Part shown: one piece after another, positions 5,814 to 12,089 of the stretch
Numbering within the stretch: the first letter of the stretch is position 1
Layout: every line of letters starts with the position of its first letter
Origin: a virus
Length of the DNA stretch: 21,773 nucleotides
IMG/VR virus record: IMGVR_UViG_3300035701_004679
Span: 1 to 21,773 of that record
Strand: one strand, 5' to 3'
Program-made: the position numbers and the translations under genes
The notes under the pieces: generated by a model
Database searches by the model: none
Seen by the model: only the letters and a program-made list of their open reading frames with translations
What the model was told of the DNA's origin: nothing

Positions 5814-7244
5814 ATGTACTTGCTCGTTCAGAATCCGGGTGTCGCTCCTGTCGAAGGCTACACCCTGTTGGGCGTCAGCACGACTCGCAACTGCGGCGTG
5901 GCCGGCACCATCGGCCAGTTCGGCAGTGGCGCAAAACATGCCATCAACACCTTGCTCCGTGCGGGACTCAAGCTGTTAATCTACTGCGGCAAGACCCGCT
6001 TGGAGTTCACCACCCGCGACGATACGGTCAGCGACGGCCTGGTCACGAAGCCGATCAAGCGCGTGGTCTGTAAGCTGGGCGGGACCAGCAGCAAGACACT
6101 CGACATGGGCTGGTGCCTGGACTTTGGCGCGATCGACTGGACCGACCTGTCGATGGCCCTGCGGGAGTTCGTGGCCAACGCCATCGACCGCACGGTGCGG
6201 GAGAAAGGGGACTTCATCCCCGCCCTCTTGAACGAGGAACTGCGAGTGGCGGTCGTCGAGGACAACGCCGTCCGGGCACGAGACGGCTTCACCCGAGTCT
6301 TTGTCGAAGTCAACGACGATGTGCAACGGTTCTACGGCGAGTTGCCCCGTCGTTTCCTCCATTTCTCCAGCCGGCCGCAGTTGGTCAAGGAGTCGCTTCT
6401 GCCGAAGGCCGACCGGAACCTCAACGGCAAGCGGACGGCGATGATCTACAAGGAAGGGGTCTTTGTCCGCGAGATCGCCGAAGACGAAGAGGCGTCGGTC
6501 TACGACTACAACTTTCACGACGGCGAGTTGAAGCTGGACGAGTCTCGCAATTCGAGCGAGTACGACATCAAAGGCGCGGCGGCCCGCCTGTTCCGCAAAG
6601 CCACGCCCCAGCAGCTTGCCCCGGTATTCAAGAGCCTGGTCGCGCAGGAACAGACCTACGAGGCAACCTTCGATTCGTACTACATGGCCCCGTCGTATTC
6701 GGATCCAGAACCCGAGCAGAAGCAGGCGTGGCAGCAAGCGTGGGAGTTGGCCGCTGGCCCCAACGCGGTCCTCTGCGACGCCAGCCTGAGCCATACTTCC
6801 GAATTCGTTGAGAAGAAGGGCTTTTGCCCGAAGCCGACCAAAGCTCCCTCGTGGATTTCGGCCGCCGCTCGTTGCGGCGTCAAGACGGCCGCCTCGGTCC
6901 TGGACGGCCACGAGAGCAACGGCAAACAGATTCTTCCGGCGACCAATGCCGCCATCGAAGCCGTGGACATCGTGTGGTCATGGCTCCAAGAGGTCAACAT
7001 GACGCAGAGTAAGAAGAAACCATTGGCGGCCTGCTTCAAGGAGTGTATGCAGGCCGGCAGCGAGACGATGGGCTTCTACCGCGATGGCATGGTCTACTTC
7101 AAGGAGGACATTGCCACGGCGGTCAACAAGTACCTGCTCCAAACGGCCTTGGAGGAAGTCGCCCACTACGTCACCGGGGCGACCGACGCCTCGCGGGACT
7201 TTCAGAACTTTCTGATTCAGGTCATCGTGGAGATCAAAGGTTGA
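5814..7244 (+). CDS. GHKL-like ATPase with permuted motif order
   Basis: The 476-aa product contains two motifs of the Bergerat (GHKL) ATP-binding fold. GTIGQFGSGAKHAI (residues 31-44) resembles the G2 glycine-rich lid (G-x-F-G-x-G). LREFVANAIDRT (116-127) matches the N box E-x3-N-x2-D (Glu118, Asn122, Asp125). In gyrase B, Topo VIB, MutL and histidine kinases the N box comes first, so the order here is reversed. The C-terminus has ALEEVAHYVTGATDASRDFQ (445-464), which looks like a metalloprotease HExxH helix with the first His replaced by Glu. An AGGT precedes ATG 5814. Together with the TOPRIM protein at 4316 it may form a Topo VI-like A/B pair. The motif matches are seen directly; ATP binding and partnership are inferred. 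I recall similar uncharacterised proteins in phages. Confidence 0.65.
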   Translation: MYLLVQNPGVAPVEGYTLLGVSTTRNCGVAGTIGQFGSGAKHAINTLLRAGLKLLIYCGKTRLEFTTRDDTVSDGLVTKPIKRVVCKLGGTSSKTLDMGWCLDFGAIDWTDLSMALREFVANAIDRTVREKGDFIPALLNEELRVAVVEDNAVRARDGFTRVFVEVNDDVQRFYGELPRRFLHFSSRPQLVKESLLPKADRNLNGKRTAMIYKEGVFVREIAEDEEASVYDYNFHDGELKLDESRNSSEYDIKGAAARLFRKATPQQLAPVFKSLVAQEQTYEATFDSYYMAPSYSDPEPEQKQAWQQAWELAAGPNAVLCDASLSHTSEFVEKKGFCPKPTKAPSWISAAARCGVKTAASVLDGHESNGKQILPATNAAIEAVDIVWSWLQEVNMTQSKKKPLAACFKECMQAGSETMGFYRDGMVYFKEDIATAVNKYLLQTALEEVAHYVTGATDASRDFQNFLIQVIVEIKG

Positions 7245-7251
7245 AAATTCG

Positions 7252-7322
7252 GTGCCGGTAGTCCAACGCAGAGACCGCCCGACAAGGGAAGGAATGTGCG
7301 GGTTCGAGTCCCGCCCGGCATC
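7252..7322 (+). tRNA. tRNA-like element or pseudo-tRNA with collapsed anticodon arm
   Basis: The acceptor stem pairs GTGCCGG (7252-7258) with CCGGCAT (7315-7321), seven pairs with one G-U. A perfect T arm follows the usual rules: GCGGG (7298-7302), loop TTCGAGT, CCCGC (7310-7314). The D arm region starts TAGTCCAACGCAGAGAC, close to canonical, with a 3-bp GTC/GAC stem but no GG pair in the loop. The anticodon region (7276-7292) cannot form a 5-bp stem with a 7-base loop. It folds only as CCC-GACAA-GGG, as if part of the loop and 3' strand were lost. No CCA is encoded. No amino acid can be assigned. It may be a decayed tRNA, a functional tRNA mimic or an old attachment site. Confidence 0.6.
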
Positions 7323-7348
7323 ATTCTAGGAAAAAGAGGTAGACTTCA

Positions 7349-7636
7349 ATGGTAGATCGCATCCGACCGTTGTTTCCGCTCGGCCAGTGCGTGGCGACAC
7401 CGGGAGCCTTGGCGGCTCTGGAAGAGGCCGGACAGACGCCGGTTGACTTCCTCAATCGTCACATAGCTGGCGATTGGGGCGAGATTCACCCGGATGACAG
7501 GGGCCTGAACGAGCAGGCGCTAAGAGACAGTGCCCGCATATTCAGCGTCTATCGAACGTCCAGAGGAGTAAAGGTATGGGTCATCACGGAGGCCGATCGC
7601 GCCTCGACTTGCATCTTGCTCCCTGACGAATACTGA
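7349..7636 (+). CDS. Phage-type hypothetical protein, 95 aa
   Basis: The sequence MVDRIRPLFPLGQCVATPGALAALEEAGQ, then FLNRHIAGDWGEIHPDD and VKVWVITEADRAS, recalls a small protein family I have seen repeatedly in phages, plasmids and integrative elements, without known function. An AGAGGT precedes ATG 7349 by nine bases. The gene follows the tRNA-like element by 26 bases. The full length looks conserved, from the N-terminal FPLG to the C-terminal LLPDEY. Confidence 0.75.
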   Translation: MVDRIRPLFPLGQCVATPGALAALEEAGQTPVDFLNRHIAGDWGEIHPDDRGLNEQALRDSARIFSVYRTSRGVKVWVITEADRASTCILLPDEY

Positions 7637-7701
7637 GCTAGAATTGTATGGAAGCTGCTCAGAAGGTGTGAAGTTGAACCCGATATTGGAAGTCGTGTAG
7701 C

Positions 7702-7722
7702 GCGTCGATGTGTTTATCGCGC
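7702..7722 (+). promoter_or_regulatory. Leader hairpin before the 7819 gene
   Basis: GCG-T-CGAT (7702-7709) pairs with ATCG-CGC (7716-7722): seven pairs, one bulged T and a six-base loop. It lies 22 bases upstream of the ribosome binding site at 7745 and could affect translation. No T-run follows, so it is not a standard terminator. Confidence 0.35.
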
Positions 7723-7744
7723 ACGGCGGCGGCATCTTGAAATT

Positions 7745-7761
7745 AAGGAGACTGAATCACG
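7745..7761 (+). promoter_or_regulatory. Strong RBS pointing at an ACG codon
   Basis: AAGGAG (7745-7750) is followed after exactly eight bases by ACG (7759-7761). The frame then reads A-T-K-R-T-N-P-K-D-K-S-E-V-V and continues into the gene annotated from ATG 7819. A TGA at 7753-7755 closes the frame upstream. Either ACG is used as a start or an ATG start has mutated by one base. Confidence 0.5.
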
Positions 7762-7818
7762 GCTACAAAACGAACCAATCCGAAGGACAAGTCCGAAGTC
7801 GTCACGGAAGAGAAGAAC

Positions 7819-8094
7819 ATGATCGACCGTGAAGTCTTCGACTGGGGTGTTCGGCTGACTGCCCATCCTTTTCGCGGGACGGCGAATCACGCCATGATAA
7901 TCAGTTCCGAAATCAGGAACTATCGCACACGTCGCGGCTCGGAGGTGCTTATCACTTTTCCGGCCTCTTCCACGCAGAGGCCCCTGCGTCTGCTCGACGC
8001 GCAGACTTGGCACATGGCCCTGGGAGCCATCATCAGGGACACGCGGGCGGTCCAAGCTGAGATGCGGACAACTGCCGGCAAAACGAAGAGCTGA
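7819..8094 (+). CDS. Hypothetical protein, 91 aa, probably 20 aa longer at the N-terminus
   Basis: I do not recognise the family. The product reads MIDREVFDWGVRLTAHPFRG, then HAMIISSEIRNYRTRRGSEV, a compact alpha/beta sequence with no membrane or metal-binding motif. ATG 7819 is the first standard start and has a purine-rich GAAGAGAAG before it. The better placed ribosome binding site is AAGGAG at 7745, which points to an ACG codon at 7759 in the same frame. If ACG is used the protein has 111 residues with a lysine-rich N-terminus. The gene is followed by about 300 bases without a gene. Confidence 0.6.
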   Translation: MIDREVFDWGVRLTAHPFRGTANHAMIISSEIRNYRTRRGSEVLITFPASSTQRPLRLLDAQTWHMALGAIIRDTRAVQAEMRTTAGKTKS

Positions 8095-8134
8095 GTCGCA
8101 CCCTTCTCGGCAGGGGTTTCAGTGCCTTCATTAT

Positions 8135-8264
8135 CGCCTCCGTGAGGGCCACTTCGCGGAGGCGTCTCGCAGGCTTGGTCTGGCCTCGCTCTCTGTGACA
8201 CGACGTATAAACGTCGCGGCTTCTTGCTGGCGCGACGTTCTTGGGACTCTCCCGGTAGTCGTGT
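8135..8264 (+). ncRNA. Structured intergenic stretch with competing hairpins
   Basis: The 307 bases between 8095 and 8401 hold no convincing gene. CGCCTCCG (8135-8142) pairs with CGGAGGCG (8157-8164). ACACGAC (8198-8204) pairs with GTCGTGT (8258-8264) and encloses a perfect 9-bp stem, AACGTCGCG (8210-8218) with CGCGACGTT (8231-8239) around a 12-base loop. CGACGT at 8201-8206 can also pair with ACGTCG at 8211-8216, which competes with both stems. This suggests a switchable leader or a small RNA upstream of the gene at 8402. Stems would form on either strand; + is chosen from the flanking genes. Confidence 0.4.
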
Positions 8265-8401
8265 AGTTGAAAACGGCGCATGCTCGACCTGTTGGCGGCC
8301 ATCCGCTGCGCCGAACGGGCCGCGGCGTCGTCGAAATTCCGGGAATCTCTGAAAAAAACGCGATTTTGGGGGTTATGTGTAGGGTGAGGAGCTAGTGTGC
8401 A

Positions 8402-8947
8402 ATGCAACGAGTGACCGACCTGGCCGACCCTCAGCGCTGCAAGGGCGCGAGTCTGGATGGTCAATGCCAGAACGTCGCTGAGGAGGGGTCAGACTATTGC
8501 CGCGTCCACGGCGGGGAGAGCCAGGCACCCGCTCGACGCTTGAAGCAGTACCTCTTGACGCGGACGCAGGATCAAGCCCGGCTGGCCCAGATCGACGACC
8601 CTGAAGGGCTCAAATCGCTGCGGGACGAGGTGATCATCGCCACGGGGATGCTGGAACGGCGGCTGAACATGGTGCGGTCGGACGCTGAGTTCATCAGCAT
8701 GTTCCCGCAGGTCGAGAGGTTTCTTGGCAGGATCGCCGATCTCAAGAAGTCCAATTTCTTCCTGGAGCAAAAGTCCGGCGCGATGCTCTCGCGGGGCGCG
8801 GCCTTCCGCCTGTTTCAGGAAATCGTCGGAATCGTCGTGGAGGAATTGGAAGGCATTCCCGGCTACGAGCAGATCATGGACCGGATCATCGCGCGAGTCG
8901 GCCCGGCAATCCAAAAGGCAGGCAACTCTGAAGCCGAGGCCGAATGA
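8402..8947 (+). CDS. Zinc-finger phage protein, candidate small terminase
   Basis: The 181-aa product starts with a Cys/His cluster: RCKGASLDGQCQNVA, then DYCRVHGG (Cys13, Cys22, Cys33, His36). The rest is helical (ARLAQIDDPEGLKSLRDEVI, then VERFLGRIADLKKSNFFLEQ) and ends acidic (NSEAEAE). I recall similar proteins lying upstream of large terminase genes in phages, so a DNA-recognising small terminase role is plausible but inferred. AGGAG lies about ten bases before ATG 8402. It overlaps the next gene by ATGA. The large terminase is unusually far away (12632), with envelope-type genes between. Confidence 0.6.
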   Translation: MQRVTDLADPQRCKGASLDGQCQNVAEEGSDYCRVHGGESQAPARRLKQYLLTRTQDQARLAQIDDPEGLKSLRDEVIIATGMLERRLNMVRSDAEFISMFPQVERFLGRIADLKKSNFFLEQKSGAMLSRGAAFRLFQEIVGIVVEELEGIPGYEQIMDRIIARVGPAIQKAGNSEAEAE

Positions 8948-9237
8948 ATCTCGTCTGGTGCGAAGTCTGCGGCACCCGTCCAGCGATGTTCAACGAGACT
9001 CGCTGCGAAGATTGCTGGGCATCCGATCAAGCCCGCTACGACCAACGGAGGGTCGCCAACATCAACACAACGATTCAATCGAGCCGGGAGAGTTGCGATG
9101 TTTCCATTCACACGGAAAATCGTGCTGCCCGGCGAGACAGAGATCAAGGCCGGCGACATCATCGGGTTCAGCGGACGGAGCTGGATCAGCGCCGCCATCA
9201 ACATCGCCACCTACGGGATCCCGCTGTGGGGAATTAG
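8944..9237 (+). CDS. Short zinc-ribbon protein with doubtful 3' end
   Basis: The first 45 residues look genuine: MNLVWCEVCGTRPAMF and TRCEDCWASDQARYDQRR form a CxxC-x12-CxxC zinc ribbon. The start overlaps the previous stop by ATGA. After about 9098 the frame overlaps the next gene by 140 bases, and the translated sequence becomes arginine/histidine-rich (RDRDQGRRHHRVQRTELDQR), typical of a shadow. The original gene may have ended near 9100 and lost its stop through a small indel. Function unknown. Confidence 0.45.
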   Translation: MNLVWCEVCGTRPAMFNETRCEDCWASDQARYDQRRVANINTTIQSSRESCDVSIHTENRAARRDRDQGRRHHRVQRTELDQRRHQHRHLRDPAVGN

Positions 9238-9706
9238 CCATGTCGGAATCATGGCCAACGCCCCGGACGGCCGCCTGCTGATCTTCGAGAGCACGTCGCT
9301 GGAGAACCTGCCGTGCGAGATCAGCCATGAGAACTTCACCGGGACGCAAGCCCATAAACTCGACGACATCCTGCGGGTGTACGACGGCAAGGCGTGGCAG
9401 TATCCACTCTATCGGTCGCTCTATCCCAGCGAAGACGAGCGACTGACCGAGTTCCTGATGGAGACGATCCACGTCCCCTACGACGCGATGGGGGCGTTCC
9501 GTTCGGCGGGTGTTGGCCTGTCGTGGATCGAGTCGTTGTTCCACCCGTCGAACCTGCACTCGATCTTCTGCTCGGAATGGGTCGCCGCAGCGTATGCCGT
9601 CACCGGCCTGCACGCGACCGACAACATAGGTCGCTGGAACCCGAACCGCCTGTGCCGGCACCTCCGGTGGCGTGAAATCCTGTGCAAGCCCCGGAGGCTC
9701 AAATGA
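9098..9706 (+). CDS. Permuted papain-fold (NlpC/P60, YiiX-like) cysteine peptidase
   Basis: The 202-aa product has the order His-Glu-Cys expected in circularly permuted NlpC/P60-like proteins: ISHVGIM (His48), LLIFEST (Glu64) and SIFCSEWVAAAY (Cys158). The N-terminal AGDIIGFSGRS strand-turn is also typical of this group. Such enzymes cleave peptide or amide bonds, in some cases in cell-wall peptides or lipid-linked amides; the substrate here cannot be read from sequence. No signal peptide is seen. GGGAG precedes ATG 9098. Its stop overlaps the start of the C39-like lipoprotein gene (ATGA at 9703), so the two are coupled. It may take part in lysis or wall processing. Confidence 0.7.
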   Translation: MFPFTRKIVLPGETEIKAGDIIGFSGRSWISAAINIATYGIPLWGISHVGIMANAPDGRLLIFESTSLENLPCEISHENFTGTQAHKLDDILRVYDGKAWQYPLYRSLYPSEDERLTEFLMETIHVPYDAMGAFRSAGVGLSWIESLFHPSNLHSIFCSEWVAAAYAVTGLHATDNIGRWNPNRLCRHLRWREILCKPRRLK

Positions 9707-10260
9707 ATCGCATCTTCGTTGCCTTGGTCGTACTCGCGTCCGTCGCCGGGTGCGAAGTCGGAGACAACTCTAACACGTCGGCGGCCAAGAAGGAGCGTCC
9801 AACGGTCAACGTCCCCGCGGCGCTGCGGCAGAGCAACTGGCGCGGCCCACAGGGGCAAGGCTCGTGCGTCCACGCCACGATGATTAGCCTCTTCCGCTGG
9901 CAGTACCGGCTGAAGACGGCGGACTACTGGCGGCAGAGCTACGGAGACGGCGAGTACCCGGAAGACTTGGCCGCCAAGTTCGACCACGAAGGAATCCGGT
10001 ACGCCTACGTCACCAATGGAGACGTGCGCTTTCTGGAATGGGCGTGCCGCACGAGGCGAGGTTGCGGCATAACGGTCATGGGCGGCGCGCACATGGTCGC
10101 ACTTGTTCACCTCGACGACAAGTGGGCCGCGATCCTCGACAACAACAACGTCGAGCGGTTCATCTGGGTTCCGCGAGAGACGCTGATCGCTGAGTGGAAG
10201 GCGTCGTATGGCTGGGCCGTCGCGCCGATTTACACGCCAGCCGCCCCCTTGCCCCAATGA
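9703..10260 (+). CDS. C39-like cysteine peptidase lipoprotein
   Basis: The 185-aa product begins MNRIFVALVVLASVAGC, a lipoprotein signal peptide with lipobox VAGC (Cys17). The mature part has a papain/C39-like triad: QGSCVHATM (Cys55), GGAHMVALVHL (His130) and ILDNNN (Asp146/Asn147). It should be exported and anchored in a membrane as a peptidase-like protein. The start at 9703 is preferred over ATG 9682, because the signal peptide begins there and the ATGA overlap couples it to the permuted peptidase gene. C39-like domains often process peptides during export, but no transporter is nearby. A role in superinfection exclusion or lysis is possible and unproven. Confidence 0.7.
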   Translation: MNRIFVALVVLASVAGCEVGDNSNTSAAKKERPTVNVPAALRQSNWRGPQGQGSCVHATMISLFRWQYRLKTADYWRQSYGDGEYPEDLAAKFDHEGIRYAYVTNGDVRFLEWACRTRRGCGITVMGGAHMVALVHLDDKWAAILDNNNVERFIWVPRETLIAEWKASYGWAVAPIYTPAAPLPQ

Positions 10261-10730
10261 CTGTTGCCGGTAAATCGCCATACAGCAAGGCGGCGGATGG
10301 CACGCTGCAAAAGGTGTGCTCGCGTTGCGGCCGGATGTTAAGTGTCGAGCATTTTCATCGGCATCGACATAGCCGCTACGTTGCTGCTTGCAAGGATTGC
10401 ATGAAAGCGGCCAGAGCAAATGCGACACGGCGGGAGCAGATGCGACGAGCAAGCCGTCGTGGACAACTTCGCCGATACGGTCTTACGGAAGAGCAATATC
10501 AAGAGATGCTGATCGCCCAAGGTGGGCGGTGCAAGATTTGCGGCACAGCCGACCGCCTAGAAAAGAATCAGCTTCTCTGCGTGGACCACGATCATTGCAC
10601 GGGCGCGGTTCGGGGATTTCTGTGCGGCAACTGCAATCGGATGTTGGGTGCCGCGCGGGACCAACCGGAAGTATTGTTCGGTGCCGCGATATATCTCGAA
10701 ACAAGTCTCCAACAAGAGAGGAAGCCATGA
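10257..10730 (+). CDS. HNH endonuclease, Endo VII (recombination endonuclease) type
   Basis: The 157-aa product has an N-terminal zinc motif (KVCSRCGRML, then ACKDCMKA). Next come RRYGLTEEQYQEMLIAQGGR, CKICG, LCVDHDHCTGAVRG and FLCGNCNRMLGAARD. The last elements are the signature of the phage T4 endonuclease VII-like His-Me finger family, with the DHDH core and two CxxC pairs. Such enzymes cut branched DNA such as Holliday junctions, or act as homing or packaging nucleases. ATG 10257 overlaps the preceding stop (ATGA). It lies within a run of envelope-directed genes, so it may be a free-standing homing-type insertion or a packaging helper for the terminase downstream. Confidence 0.85.
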   Translation: MTVAGKSPYSKAADGTLQKVCSRCGRMLSVEHFHRHRHSRYVAACKDCMKAARANATRREQMRRASRRGQLRRYGLTEEQYQEMLIAQGGRCKICGTADRLEKNQLLCVDHDHCTGAVRGFLCGNCNRMLGAARDQPEVLFGAAIYLETSLQQERKP

Positions 10731-11416
10731 ACAAGCTGCTCCTGAGTGTGCTGTGCTTGCTCGCAATCTTCGCGGCGGTCGTGCCCTGCTTCGCGGATAC
10801 CGTCAACGGTGTCCTGGCCGAAGAGCGCATCGTCAGTCTTCCGCAGGATCAGGGCAAGTGGTATGTCAGCGTGGTCGGCAACGCGACCGATCCGCGCTAC
10901 AACGAGATCGTGGGCTGGTTCGACACCAACGCAAGCCTGAAGAAGCTGAAGAACCAGGTCCATTTCTGCCCGGTCACGAGCGACACGGCGATCTACCAGG
11001 CCCGCTATGCGTCCAACGTGAAGGGTCTGCCGACCGTGCGGATGCAAAAGCCGGATGGCACCGTGGTCTACGAAGCTGCCGGGAAGAACCTTCCTATGAC
11101 TGCCGCCGGCTTGAACGGCGCGTTGGCCGGCGCGGTCAGTAATGCCCAGGGTCTCCGTCCAGTCCTGCCTTGGCGACGGGAAATGGAGCGACGGTGCCCT
11201 GGTCCCTGCCCGAATCCGCAGCCGAGTCCGCAACCGCAGCCGGACCCCGCGCCGCAGCCGATTGACGACAACGGCCCGCCGAATGTCGATCCTGAGCCGC
11301 AGGCCGACTTGCCGCCTTGGGGCGTGGCTCTGGTCTGTCTCGCGGGCGTGCTCGTCGGCGTCAGCAGCGGATATGGCCGCAAGCTGTACGACAAGCTGCA
11401 TCCCCGCGTGAAGTAG
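10727..11416 (+). CDS. Secreted thioredoxin-like protein with proline-rich linker and C-terminal TM
   Basis: The 229-aa product starts with a signal peptide (MNKLLLSVLCLLAIFAAVVP, then CFA). The core (WYVSVVGNATDPRYNEIVGW...GLPTVRMQKPDGTVVYEA) has the layout of a thioredoxin fold, including a cis-proline-like GLPT, but no CxxC. After about residue 150 comes a linker of repeated P-x motifs (PQPSPQPQPDPAPQP). The end holds a hydrophobic segment (WGVALVCLAGVLVGVSSGYG) with a basic tail. It is probably anchored in the cytoplasmic membrane with its main domain outside. Its start overlaps the HNH stop (ATGA), and AGAGAGGAAG precedes it. A redox role is unlikely without the cysteines. A second, true thioredoxin follows at 12090. 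Confidence 0.65.
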   Translation: MNKLLLSVLCLLAIFAAVVPCFADTVNGVLAEERIVSLPQDQGKWYVSVVGNATDPRYNEIVGWFDTNASLKKLKNQVHFCPVTSDTAIYQARYASNVKGLPTVRMQKPDGTVVYEAAGKNLPMTAAGLNGALAGAVSNAQGLRPVLPWRREMERRCPGPCPNPQPSPQPQPDPAPQPIDDNGPPNVDPEPQADLPPWGVALVCLAGVLVGVSSGYGRKLYDKLHPRVK

Positions 11417-11499
11417 TTGCGCCTCGTAGTTGCGTGTCCTTGGTTCCCTGACCATTCCGCTGTCCCGAGACAGCCACCTCGAAAACCGGAGAAGAAAAG

Positions 11500-11937
11500 A
11501 TGAACCCCACCGTTGTGATCTGGATTCTGGCCGCCGTGGTCGCCGTGCTGGTTGGCCGTGAAGTCGGCAAGCGCCTGTTCGACGTGAACGCGAAGCTGAT
11601 GGCGAAGAAACGCGCCGCCCAAGTGCTCGCCGCCAAGCTGCGGGACAACGGGCTGAAGCTGCTTCCTGCTTTGCTCGAAGACTTCGCCGTGGGCGACGTG
11701 CAGGACATGGTGGAGAAGATTCACGATGTCGCCAAGCTGGTCGAGTCCGGCAGTGACGCTATCGAGAAGGAATTGGAGCAGACCTACGAGAACGTCCTGG
11801 CGAAGAAACTCGCCACGCCCGAGGGTATGGCCCTGATTAAGGCGAAGATCGCCGAGATCGAGGGTGCCTCGGCTACCGCGCCGGCCGCCGCGCCGGCTCC
11901 CGCCGACGCACCGAAGGCTGCCCCGGCCAAGTCGTAA
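11500..11937 (+). CDS. N-terminally anchored coiled-coil membrane protein
   Basis: The 145-aa product begins with a hydrophobic segment (NPTVVIWILAAVVAVLVG). A long charged helical region follows (AAQVLAAKLRDNGLKLLPAL, then VEKIHDVAKLVESGSDAIEK), and the end is an Ala/Pro-rich tail (ATAPAAAPAPADAPKAAPAKS). GGAGAAG precedes ATG 11500. It sits between two exported thioredoxin-fold proteins and may help form a membrane-associated assembly. A holin or other phage membrane function cannot be excluded. I recognise no named family. Confidence 0.65.
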   Translation: MNPTVVIWILAAVVAVLVGREVGKRLFDVNAKLMAKKRAAQVLAAKLRDNGLKLLPALLEDFAVGDVQDMVEKIHDVAKLVESGSDAIEKELEQTYENVLAKKLATPEGMALIKAKIAEIEGASATAPAAAPAPADAPKAAPAKS

Positions 11938-12027
11938 GCGAACAGACCGGCCGCACCGCTCCCCATCTCGGGTGACGTGCATCATGGGCCGGTTGGAAAT
12001 GGATCGGCCCTGCGGTCATACGCGGGG

Positions 12028-12078
12028 CCGATTCTCCGGCGGCTCCCGGAGCGCTGGCGCGAGCCGCCCGAGAATCGG
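12028..12078 (+). promoter_or_regulatory. Long hairpin abutting the RBS of the thioredoxin gene
   Basis: CCGATTCTC-C-GGCGGCTC (12028-12045) pairs with GAGCCGCC-C-GAGAATCGG (12061-12078). That is 17 pairs with one C-C mismatch and a 15-base loop. Its 3' base overlaps the GGAG (12077-12080) that serves ATG 12090. No T-run follows. It may control translation or protect the 5' end of the message. Confidence 0.5.
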
Positions 12079-12089
12079 AGAACCCGACG

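Noticed and set aside
5976-6911. Open - frame of 311 codons opposite the GHKL-like gene
   Set aside because: The + strand frame has clear ATPase motifs; the antisense product is low-complexity and without motifs.
10727-11416. TonB or active thioredoxin
   Set aside because: The proline-rich linker precedes a C-terminal TM rather than following an N-terminal one, and the thioredoxin-like domain lacks CxxC.
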